In this document: piece by piece, positions 53,080-61,974 of the stretch
Position numbering within the stretch: position 1 is the stretch's first letter
Layout of the letters: the number at the start of each line of letters is the position of its first letter
Assembly (NCBI GenBank): GCA_904502285.1
Contig: CAJGEC010000002.1
Location: 1 to 64,000 of the forward strand
Direction of reading: 5' to 3'
DNA length: 64,000 bases
Source of the DNA: an uncultured Alistipes sp.
GTDB lineage: Bacteria; Bacteroidota; Bacteroidia; Bacteroidales; Rikenellaceae
Notes under the pieces: model-generated
The model's input: the letters and a program-made list of their open reading frames with translations, nothing else
Databases searched by the model: none
Told to the model about the DNA's origin: nothing
Program-made: the position numbers and the translations under genes

Positions 53080-53517
53080 ATGAAATACGCAATTATCTCG
53101 ACAGAAAAGGGTGATATGAAGGCGGAGTTGTACGCCGAGGAGACCCCTATCACCGTAAATAACTTTATCAAACTCGCTGAGAGCCACTTCTACGATGCCC
53201 TCACCTTCCACCGCGTAATCCCCGACTTCGTGATTCAGGGTGGCTGCCCCCTTGGCAATGGTGCGGGAGGCCCAGGCTACACAATCCCTTGTGAGACCCG
53301 TGCCGAGCGTCAGTACCACGACCGTGGCGTACTCTCTATGGCGCACCGTGGCCCAAACACCGGAGGCTCACAGTTCTTCATCTGCCACAACCGTATGAAC
53401 ACCCAGCACCTCGACGGCGTTCACACCTGCTTCGGCAAGGTAGTTGAGGGCGTGGATGTTATCGACGATATCCGCCCAGGTGACCTCATCCTCTCAATAA
53501 CCATCGTCGAGGAGTAA
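53080..53517 (+). CDS. Cytoplasmic cyclophilin-type peptidyl-prolyl isomerase
   Basis: The 145-residue protein has no signal peptide and consists of one cyclophilin domain. FHRVIPDFVIQGGCPLGNG and MAHRGPNTGGSQFFICH carry the catalytic Arg, Phe, Gln and the conserved groove residues. It would speed proline isomerisation in folding proteins. Length is normal for the compact bacterial form. The DAHP synthase-chorismate mutase gene starts 5 bp after its stop, so the two are co-transcribed, though no functional link is evident. Confidence 0.95.
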   Translation: MKYAIISTEKGDMKAELYAEETPITVNNFIKLAESHFYDALTFHRVIPDFVIQGGCPLGNGAGGPGYTIPCETRAERQYHDRGVLSMAHRGPNTGGSQFFICHNRMNTQHLDGVHTCFGKVVEGVDVIDDIRPGDLILSITIVEE

Positions 53518-53522
53518 CCACT

Positions 53523-54590
53523 ATGACAGACCTCACTCCCCTATTCCTTGGACAGAGTGCCGAGCCCCTCTACATTGCGGGCCCGTGCAGTGCCGAGAGC
53601 CGCGAACAACTGCTCACCTCAGCACGTGGCGTAAAGCGTGCAGGGGTGGAGATTCTGCGTGCTGGAATCTGGAAACCTCGCACCAAGCCAGGCTCCTTCG
53701 AGGGCATTGGCGACAGGGCGCTGGAGTGGCTCGCAGAGGCCAAGAGGGAGTATGACCTGCGCATAATAACCGAAATTGCCACACCCCAACACCTCGACCT
53801 TGCCCTAAAGGCAGGTGTTGATGGTGTGTGGATAGGTGCGCGAACAACGACAAACCCATTCGCTACACAGCAGATTGCGGATGCCCTACGTGGTGTAGAT
53901 ACTGCCGTGATAGTGAAGAACCCCGTAATTCCCGACGTAGACCTCTGGATAGGTGCTATAGAGCGCATCTACAACAGTGGCGTTCGTCGCCTCGCTGCCG
54001 TACACCGTGGCTTCGGCACACACCAGACCACACCATACCGCAATGCACCACACTGGTCGGTACCCATCGAGCTACACCGCCGACTGCCCAACCTGCCAAT
54101 ACTCTCCGACCCCAGCCATATAGGCGGACGACGAGACCTCGTGGCACAACTCGCTCAGCAGGCCCTCGACTTAGGCTTTTCGGGCCTTATGATAGAGTGC
54201 CACCCCAACCCCAATGAAGCCCTCAGCGATGCACAACAGCAGATTACGCCAGAGAGCCTCAAGGAGCTTATAGCACAGCTACAACTGCGCAGAAGCACCA
54301 ACGAGGGGGATCTCCTGAGCGACTATCGACTACATATCGACTCCATCGATAGCCGCATAATAGAGTTGTTAGCCGAGCGTATGGACATCGCGCGTGAGAT
54401 AGGCTCTTTCAAGCGTAAACACGGGATGGCTGTAGTGCAACACGACAGGTACAACAAGCTCCTGGTGGCTGCCGAGGCAAAGGCCGAATCGATGAGCATA
54501 CGCAAGGAGTTCATCCACCAAATATTCAGTGCCATCCACGAAGAGTCGGTGCGTCAGCAACTCGACCTTGAGACGGAGACAAAGGCATAA
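53523..54590 (+). CDS. Bifunctional DAHP synthase / chorismate mutase
   Basis: The 355-residue protein joins two shikimate pathway activities. Residues 1-~255 are a type I DAHP synthase of the KDO8P-like group: AGPCSAESREQLL, RAGIWKPRTKPGSFEGIG, and DPSHIGGRRDLV. Residues ~262-345 are a chorismate mutase (AroQ class), with DYRLHIDSIDSRIIELLAERM and a later KFIH/IF-type helix. The fusion is known in Bacteroidales and commonly directs flow to phenylalanine and tyrosine, with the mutase part giving feedback control. It is 5 bp after the cyclophilin gene and ends with a terminator. Confidence 0.94.
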   Translation: MTDLTPLFLGQSAEPLYIAGPCSAESREQLLTSARGVKRAGVEILRAGIWKPRTKPGSFEGIGDRALEWLAEAKREYDLRIITEIATPQHLDLALKAGVDGVWIGARTTTNPFATQQIADALRGVDTAVIVKNPVIPDVDLWIGAIERIYNSGVRRLAAVHRGFGTHQTTPYRNAPHWSVPIELHRRLPNLPILSDPSHIGGRRDLVAQLAQQALDLGFSGLMIECHPNPNEALSDAQQQITPESLKELIAQLQLRRSTNEGDLLSDYRLHIDSIDSRIIELLAERMDIAREIGSFKRKHGMAVVQHDRYNKLLVAAEAKAESMSIRKEFIHQIFSAIHEESVRQQLDLETETKA

Positions 54591-54637
54591 ACAACCCTAA
54601 ACGGACGAAATATAAGTGGTATAAATACCTATTCTGC

Positions 54638-54679
54638 ATCGCTGGCAGGCATATTATGGCCCGTCAGCGATATTTTTTT
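54638..54679 (+). terminator. Terminator of the DAHP synthase gene
   Basis: atcgctg (54638-54644) pairs with cagcgat (54665-54671), followed by seven T (54673-54679). Confidence 0.78.
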
Positions 54680-54692
54680 GGCTTTAAATGAG

Positions 54693-54700
54693 TATATTTG
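54693..54700 (+). promoter_or_regulatory. Bacteroidota -7 box (TATATTTG) for the acyltransferase and SDR pair
   Basis: TATATTTG lies 20 bp before the ATG at 54721. The upstream TTTG overlaps the T tract of the preceding terminator at a short distance, so only the -7 box is clear. Confidence 0.55.
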
Positions 54701-54720
54701 CCAAATAGAACAAAAAAAGT

Positions 54721-56082
54721 ATGCCAAAGATTAGAAAACCAAGAGAGCACTCTCTACTACTCAAGACTTTTAGAACATATTTGCAATACGTAAACTCGTG
54801 GCTATATTTCCGCAAGGAGCATATCGTGGGCCTGGAAAATGTACCCATCGACGGTACTCCCGTAGTCGTGGTATCTAACCACCAGAACTGCTTGAACGAC
54901 CCCCTTTGTGTCTGCCTGAAACTCACCGACCGAAGGATGAACTTCATCGCCCGTGCCAACGTATTCAAAAATCCTATATTCAACAAGGCTCTCCGCGCTA
55001 TGGGTCTCTTGCCCGCCTACCGTATGAGCCACGAGGGATTTGGCGCAATCAACAAGAACCGCGAGACAATGGACGACGCTGGTCAGGCTCTGACCGATGG
55101 CGAGACCCTCATGCTCTACCCTGAGGCCGACCACCAAGATAAACGCTGGTTGGGCAAATTCAAGTTGGGATACCTCCGCATCGCCTTCGAGGCTGCCGAG
55201 AAGATGAACTTCGAGCAAGACGTTATGATTCTGCCCTCGTGCAACCACTACTCCAACTACTTCCACGCCCGTACAGATATGCTCATCAAGTTTGCTGAGC
55301 CTATCTCGCTCAAGCCCTACTACGAGCGATATAAGGAGTCACCTCGTGAGACTATGATGGAGGTGAATACCATCGTGCGCGACACCATACAGCAGATGAT
55401 GCTCCACATCGAGGACCTCGACCACTACGAAGAGATCGACTTTATCCGCGAGTCGGGCTACGGCAGAAAGTACGCCAAGGAGCACGGCTACAAATTCAAC
55501 TATCTCCCCTCGCGCCTCCTCTCCGACCAGAAACTCGTGGCCGAACTACAGCGAGCATACACCGAGAATAAAGAGGAGATGGAGGGCGTATATGCCGACA
55601 CACGTCGCTTCTCGGAGGGACTAAAGGAACTCAACATCCGCGACTGGCTCTTCATCCACAACCCTGGCATCGAAGCACCTATACTCCGTGGATTAGGCCT
55701 TCTATTGCTCCTTCCACTATTTATCGTCTCGATAATTCCTACGGCACTTCTGTTCATCATCCCAAAGATATTCCTCAATATACTCATTAAGGACCAGATG
55801 TTTATAAGTTCGTTCAACGTAGGCGTAAGTGTCTTTGTATCAGTGCCTATTTGTTTGATTATCCCATCTATACTATTGTGGATATTTGCTGGATTCTGGT
55901 GGGCCTTGGGCTACTTCGTGGCCTTTCCGTTTATGTTTGTCTTGGCGTGGAACTTTATGCGAATGTTCCAGAAGTTTATGGGCTCTTGCCGCTTCGTAGC
56001 AAGAAAGAATCGCGATAAAGTTTCGAAACTCAAGGAGATCCGACAGAGAATATTCTCTCAACTCGACAAGTTGATCAACTAA
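54721..56082 (+). CDS. PlsC-family (Gat-like) phospholipid acyltransferase
   Basis: The 453-residue protein has an N-terminal acyltransferase domain and C-terminal membrane segments (about 318-350 and 360-410). The catalytic motif reads VVSNHQNCLNDPLC, with five residues between His and Asp. That fits the eukaryote Gat1-like branch rather than the classic HX4D PlsC form. LMLYPEADHQDKRW and an ILPSCNHYSNYFHARTD segment follow. It probably acylates glycerol-3-phosphate or lysophosphatidate, but ornithine or sphingo-lipid substrates cannot be excluded. The SDR gene starts 1 bp after its stop. Confidence 0.82.
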   Translation: MPKIRKPREHSLLLKTFRTYLQYVNSWLYFRKEHIVGLENVPIDGTPVVVVSNHQNCLNDPLCVCLKLTDRRMNFIARANVFKNPIFNKALRAMGLLPAYRMSHEGFGAINKNRETMDDAGQALTDGETLMLYPEADHQDKRWLGKFKLGYLRIAFEAAEKMNFEQDVMILPSCNHYSNYFHARTDMLIKFAEPISLKPYYERYKESPRETMMEVNTIVRDTIQQMMLHIEDLDHYEEIDFIRESGYGRKYAKEHGYKFNYLPSRLLSDQKLVAELQRAYTENKEEMEGVYADTRRFSEGLKELNIRDWLFIHNPGIEAPILRGLGLLLLLPLFIVSIIPTALLFIIPKIFLNILIKDQMFISSFNVGVSVFVSVPICLIIPSILLWIFAGFWWALGYFVAFPFMFVLAWNFMRMFQKFMGSCRFVARKNRDKVSKLKEIRQRIFSQLDKLIN

Positions 56083-56083
56083 T

Positions 56084-56836
56084 ATGAAACGTGCGATAAT
56101 CATAGGAGCAACCTCAGGCTTAGGCCGCGAGGTTGCTCGTGCTCTTGCCTCACAAGGTGTCGTCGTAGGCATCGCTGGCCGACGTGCTGAGCGTCTGGAG
56201 GAGCTACAACAGGAGTTCGGACAGGAGAGGGTACATATTGCCACGATGGACGTAACTACCGAGAAGGCCATAGCACAACTCGACGACCTAATCGCAAAGG
56301 TTGGCGACCCTGACCTCCTACTCTACGCCTCAGGCATAGGCAAGCAAAACCCAAACCTCGACGCGGCGATAGAGCTTAACACCGTAGCAACAAACTCTGT
56401 GGGTATGGTACGCCTCGTGGTTCACTTCCTAAACTACGTGAAGGGGGCGGCATCATACAACGCCAAACACAAGGCACATATCGCCGTTATTAGTTCGGTG
56501 GCAGGCACTAAGGGTATGGGCTCGGCACCCGCCTACTCGGCAACGAAGTCGATGCAAAGCACATACCTTTCGGCTCTTGCGCAGTATGTGCGTATGTACG
56601 ACATACCAGCACTCTTTAGCGATATCCGACCAGGCTTTGTGGCGACAGAGATCCTTAACCCTGAGAAGCACTACCCTATGCTAATGACCACAGCACAAGC
56701 CACTCGCCACATTCTGCAAGGGCTAAAGCGAAAAAGACGCGTGATTATCTTCGACTGGCGATTTAGGCTGATAGTGTTCTTCTGGCGACTAATTCCACGT
56801 TGCCTCTGGGAGCGACTCACGTTCGTAAAAAATTAG
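56084..56836 (+). CDS. Short-chain dehydrogenase/reductase (SDR)
   Basis: The 250-residue protein has the classical SDR signatures: the NAD(P)-binding GATSGLGREVARALASQG, YASGIGK (the NAG-like loop), and the catalytic Ser-Tyr-Lys as ISSVAGT... and YSATKSMQSTYL. The C-terminus is basic and hydrophobic (WRFRLIVFFWRLIPRCLWERL), so it may touch the membrane. The close coupling with the acyltransferase (1 bp between stop and start) suggests a shared lipid pathway, for example 3-ketosphinganine reduction, but the substrate is not shown. Confidence 0.85.
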   Translation: MKRAIIIGATSGLGREVARALASQGVVVGIAGRRAERLEELQQEFGQERVHIATMDVTTEKAIAQLDDLIAKVGDPDLLLYASGIGKQNPNLDAAIELNTVATNSVGMVRLVVHFLNYVKGAASYNAKHKAHIAVISSVAGTKGMGSAPAYSATKSMQSTYLSALAQYVRMYDIPALFSDIRPGFVATEILNPEKHYPMLMTTAQATRHILQGLKRKRRVIIFDWRFRLIVFFWRLIPRCLWERLTFVKN

Positions 56837-56847
56837 CTGAACAAATA

Positions 56848-56876
56848 AGAGCTACCTAAACAGTTAGGTAGCTCTT
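56848..56876. terminator. Bidirectional terminator between SDR and AraC genes
   Basis: agagctacctaa and ttaggtagctct form a perfect stem with a short loop and A/T flanks on both sides. It can serve both the plus-strand SDR and the minus-strand AraC gene. Confidence 0.8.
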
Positions 56877-56880
56877 TATT

Positions 56881-57396
56881 CTATATCGACTTACTACTCT
56901 GGTTACTCTGTAGGCTCTTCTTAAGTCGCCCTGGCGAAGTACCATAATAATACTTGAAGACCGAGATAAAGTAGGAGGTATTGTTATAGCAACACAGACG
57001 CGCTAACTCCGTGGTGGATATGTTGGCATTAAGCAAGATGTCACGCGCAAGTTTCATACGGTGTTGCACAAACCATAGATGGGGAGATAACCCCATACGC
57101 TCCCTGAAGCGACGCTTGAAGGTGGAGGGCGAAAGACAACATATCTCAGCCAATTCATTTATCGGAGCATTATGGCGAATACCGTAGTTCAGAGCCTGAT
57201 GAAAACGCTCCTCCTCGCGCTGATCATAGACCTTGAACTTACCATTCATATTGATATTAAATCTAATAACCATCTCGCCCTGCATCCCCTCATTACTGAG
57301 GTCTACACTGACACACTCTTCTACTCTTTGAGGCATATCATCCATACACTCTTCATCCACCCTACACAGGGTATCTACACTTGCACGACTACTCAT
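56881..57396 (-). CDS. AraC-type transcription regulator, DNA-binding domain with short N-terminus
   Basis: The 171-residue protein has a C-terminal AraC domain with two helix-turn-helix units: INELAEICCLSPSTFKRRFRERMG then ISTTELARLCCYNNTSYFISVFKYYYG (56940-57160 on the minus strand), with the usual SPGRLKK end. The first ~70 residues are acidic and do not resemble a sugar-binding cupin. No signal or membrane segment is present. The target genes are unknown. It has a possible -7 box (TAAATTTG, 57447-57454), followed by a stretch of A/T-rich DNA. It is a single gene between convergent and same-strand neighbours. Confidence 0.85.
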   Translation of the reverse strand: MSSRASVDTLCRVDEECMDDMPQRVEECVSVDLSNEGMQGEMVIRFNINMNGKFKVYDQREEERFHQALNYGIRHNAPINELAEICCLSPSTFKRRFRERMGLSPHLWFVQHRMKLARDILLNANISTTELARLCCYNNTSYFISVFKYYYGTSPGRLKKSLQSNQSSKSI

Positions 57397-57586
57397 CTAA
57401 GTTATCTTTTATCAGGCCTTACGACCTTATCCTTAATTGACTTGCACAAATTTATAGAAAATTATTTATACTAAAAATCGATTTTTATGCTAAACTGCAA
57501 TATGACCTTTATACAATATAAAATATATGTTTATATTGTATTTTTGGATCTAAATTTCCTCAACCACCCCACTTTTTGTGAGTAAT

Positions 57587-57632
57587 CTCAAAAAAAATAG
57601 CCATAACTACCTCTTGGTAGCTACGGCATTAT
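57587..57632 (-). terminator. Terminator of the ribF-rex series
   Basis: ccataactacc and ggtagctacgg form a stem with two G-T pairs. Read on the minus strand it is followed by a run of T. It lies just beyond the ribF stop. The rest of 57397-57580 is very A/T rich, and I see nothing else there apart from the weak AraC promoter. Confidence 0.7.
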
Positions 57633-57660
57633 TCTACTATTTTTATGCGACCGTAAAAAA

Positions 57661-58419
57661 CTAAAGGGAAATCACAACAGCTCCATCGGCTATCTCCTTA
57701 CTGCAAATCCTACGGTTTTGAATATCCACCTCCATAGCGTGAACTATGCCCGACTTCTCTACCGTTGCACGATATCTTCCATCGGGAGGGAGTATCTTAT
57801 ACCTATTCTCGACATCAACCACACCATTGAACGAGTTACCTACGACAACGTAACGATGACCCAATAGTTCTGCTACGCGCTCCATATCACCCGCCGAAAT
57901 CACCTCGCGCACTACCGTAGAACTAACCTTAGCTCCATCAAGGCGATGTTGCGGTACACACTCAAGTTCAAACTTATATGTTTCGGCCATAGGCACAAGA
58001 CGCTCGTAGTTACCCTCGCTACCACGACCCAAGCGGTGGTTATATCCCACAATCATACCACACATACCAAGCCTCGCCACAAGGCTATTAGCCACGAAGT
58101 CGCTATATGGTTGCATACGGAACTCCTCGTCGAAGTGCGCAACGACAAGGTGGTCAATACCCTCTGCCTCAAGGAGTAGGGCTCGCTCCTCAACAGTAGT
58201 AAGCAGACCCATACCCTCATCTCGCCCCATAGCGATACGTGGGTGGGGGTCGAAGGTGACAACGACACTCTCAGCATCGAGCCTACGGGCCATAGCCTTA
58301 AGGTGGTCCAAAAGGATGCGATGACCCTCGTGAACACCATCGAACGATCCAATGGTGACCACACGCCTCCTATCGGAGCTGAGCGCCTCGAAGCCATATT
58401 TAATGATAGAACTCTTCAC
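57661..58419 (-). CDS. ribF: RibF-type FAD synthetase with shortened riboflavin kinase half
   Basis: The 252-residue protein starts with GTG; an in-frame stop lies just upstream and no ATG is available. The N-terminal FAD synthetase (nucleotidyltransferase) part is intact: TIGSFDGVHEGHRILLDHL, VVTFDPHPRIAMG, and VSSTVVREVISAGDME. The remaining ~65 residues begin LGHRYVVVGNSFNG but lack the riboflavin kinase signature (GFPTAN-type) and most of that beta barrel. A normal bifunctional RibF is about 310 residues. It can probably make FAD from FMN, but FMN formation is doubtful. It is 22 bp after rex on the same strand. Confidence 0.82.
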   Translation of the reverse strand: MKSSIIKYGFEALSSDRRRVVTIGSFDGVHEGHRILLDHLKAMARRLDAESVVVTFDPHPRIAMGRDEGMGLLTTVEERALLLEAEGIDHLVVAHFDEEFRMQPYSDFVANSLVARLGMCGMIVGYNHRLGRGSEGNYERLVPMAETYKFELECVPQHRLDGAKVSSTVVREVISAGDMERVAELLGHRYVVVGNSFNGVVDVENRYKILPPDGRYRATVEKSGIVHAMEVDIQNRRICSKEIADGAVVISL

Positions 58420-58441
58420 CCTCGGTCAATACCTATATATA

Positions 58442-59086
58442 TTATGCGTTCTCCTCGGCAACCTTAACGAAATAGGCCACCTTCTCCAGTAGGGTTGTGA
58501 TATCGTAATTCTCTACGACAATACCCTGGGGGAAGTTCAGAGGGGCAGAGGTGAAGTTAAGCACACCCTTAATACCTGCGTTGATGATTGGCAGTACGAG
58601 GGTCGATGCCACAGATGTTGGTGACGAGACGATGACAATGCTGATATCAAGCTCCTCAACGCGCTCCTCGAACTGATCAATATGGTAGCAAGGGATATTG
58701 TCGATAGTCTTACCCACCTTATTCTCATCGATATCAAAAGCCGCGGTGATGCGCAACTTAAGACCCTTGCCATTGAAATACTTGGTCACAGCCTGGCCGA
58801 GGTGACCCATACCGATAATGGCCATATTCATCGTGTTCTGACTATAGAGGATGCCATCGATAAAGTCGATAAGCACCTTGACGTCGTAGCCCTTCTTGGT
58901 ATCCGACGAGAAACCAATGAGCATAAGGTCGCGACGCACCTGTACCGCAGTGATGCCGTGCATACCTGCCAAGACGTGCGAAAAGATATGGGTGATGCCC
59001 TGAGCGTGGCACTTGATGAGTGTTCTGCGATACTCGCTGAGTCGCTCTATGGTCTTCTCGGGTATGGATGATGATATATTAGCCAT
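58442..59086 (-). CDS. rex: Redox-sensing transcription repressor Rex
   Basis: The 214-residue protein has an N-terminal winged helix (RLSEYRRTLIKCHAQGITHIF-like, then SAVQVRRDLMLIGFS) and a C-terminal NAD(H)-binding Rossmann fold with IIGMGHLGQAVTKYF. The C-terminal domain-swapped helix, LLEKVAYFVKVAEEN, is present. Rex represses fermentation and respiratory genes and lets go when NADH rises. Length and order of motifs are normal. I found no clear Rex operator (TTGTnnAn(4)TnnACAA-like) near genes in this window. It lies between the LysM gene (33 bp upstream) and ribF (22 bp downstream), so it is part of a minus-strand operon. Confidence 0.95.
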   Translation of the reverse strand: MANISSSIPEKTIERLSEYRRTLIKCHAQGITHIFSHVLAGMHGITAVQVRRDLMLIGFSSDTKKGYDVKVLIDFIDGILYSQNTMNMAIIGMGHLGQAVTKYFNGKGLKLRITAAFDIDENKVGKTIDNIPCYHIDQFEERVEELDISIVIVSSPTSVASTLVLPIINAGIKGVLNFTSAPLNFPQGIVVENYDITTLLEKVAYFVKVAEENA

Positions 59087-59119
59087 TCCTATTTATTTGG
59101 TTATTTACCTTAAGCCCAA

Positions 59120-61168
59120 CTATTTAGCCGTAATGGTAAAGTTAGAGTTATACTGCTCGCCTGTCCAGTGGCAGTTCTGGTAGATGCCATCCTTGAACTC
59201 GAAACGATAGGTCGTAGAGAGTGGTGTGAAATACTCCTCGAAGATAGTGCCGTCGATGCCCGTAAACATCTTACGACAGAAGATCATCGCAGCATCGTAA
59301 CCACGGTACGAGTACATCGAAGGCAGAGCATTATAGGCCTTCACGTAGCGACCATCAAAGAGACGTACCACCTCGTTGCTACGACTCGCAAAGTAGGGCG
59401 AGAAGAAGATTATGTTGTTGCGGAAGAAGGACTGCTTATCAATATTGTTGCTCTGCTTCCACTTGCGGTTACCCACAACGACATAGTCGCCGAAGTTGAT
59501 ACTACGTGCTACGATAGCCAAACGTGTCGAGGCCAGCGTGGTGAGGATTCTATCTACGTCGGTCTCATTTGCCGAGGCGATAATAAAGGTCTTGTGCGTC
59601 GGTGTGCGCATAAACTCCGTGATGTCTACCTCCTCGCCATTCGAGCCATCGCCCCTACGGTTATAGAAGAAGGCTCCACGGTCGAAGACGAAGTTGAGGT
59701 TAGTGCGCGTAGGTGACTCCACAAGTCCCTCTATCTCAGCCATAAAGTCCTTATCCGAAGCATTGGCATAGATTGTCACAATCTCCTTCGACGCATCGAA
59801 AAGCGAGGTAAATCTATCATACTTACACTCTGGCTCGGCATGCATCTGGAACAATACGGGGCTCTTTATCGACTCGTTATCTGCCAATGGCGAGACCACA
59901 GGTATCTCATTCTGCTCGGCCATACCTACCACGTGGCGCAACTCATCCTCGTAGACAGGGCCTATGATAAGTTGGGCATCAAGGACACCCTCTTCGTAGC
60001 TCACGAGGTCGATTATGCGGTCTATGCTGCTATAGGTGTCGAAGACCGAGAGTTCTATGTCGTAGCCCTCGCTCTTCAAATCCTCCATCGCCAAAAGCAT
60101 ACCGTTGTAGAAATCAACGAAATAGGGATTCACCTTATTGTTGATATGGAACGGAAGCATCAGCGCCACCTTGAGCGTATGGTGCATACTAAGTGGCGGG
60201 AACTCCACTTCGATAGGCACTATGTCGCTCTGGGCCTCTCCCTCAAAAATATCCACGGGGTGGAGGCTGTCGGCACTCATACCGACATCAATAAGTCCCT
60301 CGTCGCTCTCATCCTTTGCATCACCCTCCTGTCGGCCTCGCTCACGCTCCTTACGACGTGTCTCCTGTGGAGTCTCCTCCTCAGCGACGATATCAACAAC
60401 GGTCTCGATGACCTCAACAGCCTGAGGCTCCTGAAGTGGCTTTATGCGAATGACCATACCCGCCTTGAGGTCTGCTGTAGTTTGCAAGTTATTCAACTTC
60501 ATCAACTCCTCCTCGCTAACGCCGTATGCGCGCGAGAGTGAGTAGATGGTTTCACCAATGGTTACTTTATGCTCCTGCCACTTCGTTTCAACACCTTGGT
60601 TTACAACCTCTTCCACCACAGCATTGGTCGCAATATTGCGATCCTTGAGTTCCTTCTCAATCTCCGCAGTAGTGGCATAGCCCCTATCCGTACGGCGCAC
60701 CTTTATCTGGTCGCCAATAGCCAACTTATCGAGTTCTATCTCTGGGTTATCCGCTTCGAGAATCTGTAACGATATTTTGTATTTGCGAGCGATGGAGTAG
60801 AGCGTATCGCCCGCCTTAACCTCGTGGATGAGAAACTTCTTCGACAACTTACTCTCACCCTCCTGCCTATCTGCATCGAGGCTCACCTTGCGCTCACTAC
60901 CATACGTCTTGCTCTTGGTGCGAGGGATAAGGATATAGTCATCGGCGCGCAATGAGGATGCCGTGAGGCCCACATTGCTGTCGATAATCTGTAGCTCCGT
61001 GACACCGTAGGCCTTAGCAAGGGCATAGAGCGTCTGGCCACTCTCCACCCTATGTTTGTAGTACTCCTTGCCATTAAGGTTTACCACAATATTCGAGGGC
61101 TCAATAGCCGAGGCCACTACAGCGATGGCCACAAAGAGCAGTGTAAGAAGTCTTCTAAGGTTTCTCAT
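59120..61168 (-). CDS. Exported LysM / periplasmic-binding-protein fusion
   Basis: The 682-residue protein has a signal peptide (residues 1-21) and three LysM repeats, at about 37-82, 114-158 and 199-243 (GQTLYALAKAYGV, GDTLYSIARKYKI, GETIYSLSRAYGV). LysM binds peptidoglycan or chitin-like glycans. An acidic, Arg/Glu-rich linker (about 250-325) follows. The rest, from ~330, resembles a type-1 periplasmic binding fold (LKVALMLPFHINNKVNPYFVDFYNGMLLAMEDL). No transporter genes are beside it, so it is not an obvious ABC component. It may sense or hold a ligand at the cell wall. This fusion is seen in other Bacteroidota. Confidence 0.85.
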   Translation of the reverse strand: MRNLRRLLTLLFVAIAVVASAIEPSNIVVNLNGKEYYKHRVESGQTLYALAKAYGVTELQIIDSNVGLTASSLRADDYILIPRTKSKTYGSERKVSLDADRQEGESKLSKKFLIHEVKAGDTLYSIARKYKISLQILEADNPEIELDKLAIGDQIKVRRTDRGYATTAEIEKELKDRNIATNAVVEEVVNQGVETKWQEHKVTIGETIYSLSRAYGVSEEELMKLNNLQTTADLKAGMVIRIKPLQEPQAVEVIETVVDIVAEEETPQETRRKERERGRQEGDAKDESDEGLIDVGMSADSLHPVDIFEGEAQSDIVPIEVEFPPLSMHHTLKVALMLPFHINNKVNPYFVDFYNGMLLAMEDLKSEGYDIELSVFDTYSSIDRIIDLVSYEEGVLDAQLIIGPVYEDELRHVVGMAEQNEIPVVSPLADNESIKSPVLFQMHAEPECKYDRFTSLFDASKEIVTIYANASDKDFMAEIEGLVESPTRTNLNFVFDRGAFFYNRRGDGSNGEEVDITEFMRTPTHKTFIIASANETDVDRILTTLASTRLAIVARSINFGDYVVVGNRKWKQSNNIDKQSFFRNNIIFFSPYFASRSNEVVRLFDGRYVKAYNALPSMYSYRGYDAAMIFCRKMFTGIDGTIFEEYFTPLSTTYRFEFKDGIYQNCHWTGEQYNSNFTITAK

Positions 61169-61181
61169 TGAGCGTTTCTAA

Positions 61182-61943
61182 CTATTTTATTCTGAGGCGT
61201 ATCTCGGTGATTACCTTCTTGGTGTATTGTGGGAAGTTACCATCCATCATCCACGAGTAGTAGCTTGGCTCCTTGCGGAAGATCTCCTCCACGCTACAAC
61301 CCTTATATTTACCGAAGGTAAAGACCTCTTCGCCCTTATCATTCAGCGCAATGCGGCCCGCAAAATCTACGATGGCACCATTCGACGAAAACTCTGCAAG
61401 CTCCTCCACCGTCGAGCCGATGTCGGGATAGCGAGCAATCTGCGCCTCAAGCACCTCGTAGGTGGCCATAGTGTCGGCCTCGGCAGAGTGTGCATTCTCC
61501 AAATCCTTGTCGCAGTAGAACTTATAGGCTGCAACCAACGTGCGTTGCTCCTTGCGGTGGAAGATGGTCTGCACATCTACAAACTTGCGCTTGCGGAAGT
61601 CCACATCGACACCCGCGCGCATAAACTCCTCGACAAGCAGGGGCAGGTCGAAACGGTTGGAGTTGAAGCCACCGAAGTCACAACCCTCGATAAACTGGGC
61701 CAGCGACTTAGCAATCTGCTTGAATGTAGGCTCCCCTGCTACATCCTCATCCGTGATGCCGTGGACTGCCGTAGCCTCCTCTGGAATGTGGCACTCAGGA
61801 TTGATACGGCGTGTCTTAACTATCTTCTTACCATCGACCTCAATCTTTATCATCGATATCTCGACAATACGATCCGAAGCCGAATCGACACCCGTAGTCT
61901 CCAAGTCGAAGAATACAATGGGGCGATTAAGTTTTAGATTCAT
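61182..61943 (-). CDS. DnaQ-like 3'-5' exonuclease
   Basis: The 253-residue protein has a DEDDh exonuclease fold. Motif I is PIVFFDLETTGVDSASDRI, motif II is CDFGGFNSNRFDLPLL, and motif III is AHSAEADTMATYEVL, which carries the His/Asp pair. A C-terminal region (about 175-253, KGCSVEEIFRKEPSYYSWMMDG) is an extra domain. In other bacteria it resembles the small wing found after some exonucleases. It could proofread for DNA polymerase III or act in repair. It is 31 bp downstream of dnaN and 13 bp upstream of the LysM gene. Confidence 0.92.
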   Translation of the reverse strand: MNLKLNRPIVFFDLETTGVDSASDRIVEISMIKIEVDGKKIVKTRRINPECHIPEEATAVHGITDEDVAGEPTFKQIAKSLAQFIEGCDFGGFNSNRFDLPLLVEEFMRAGVDVDFRKRKFVDVQTIFHRKEQRTLVAAYKFYCDKDLENAHSAEADTMATYEVLEAQIARYPDIGSTVEELAEFSSNGAIVDFAGRIALNDKGEEVFTFGKYKGCSVEEIFRKEPSYYSWMMDGNFPQYTKKVITEIRLRIK

Positions 61944-61974
61944 ACCCTATAACTTCTCTATAGTCTACCCCGAC

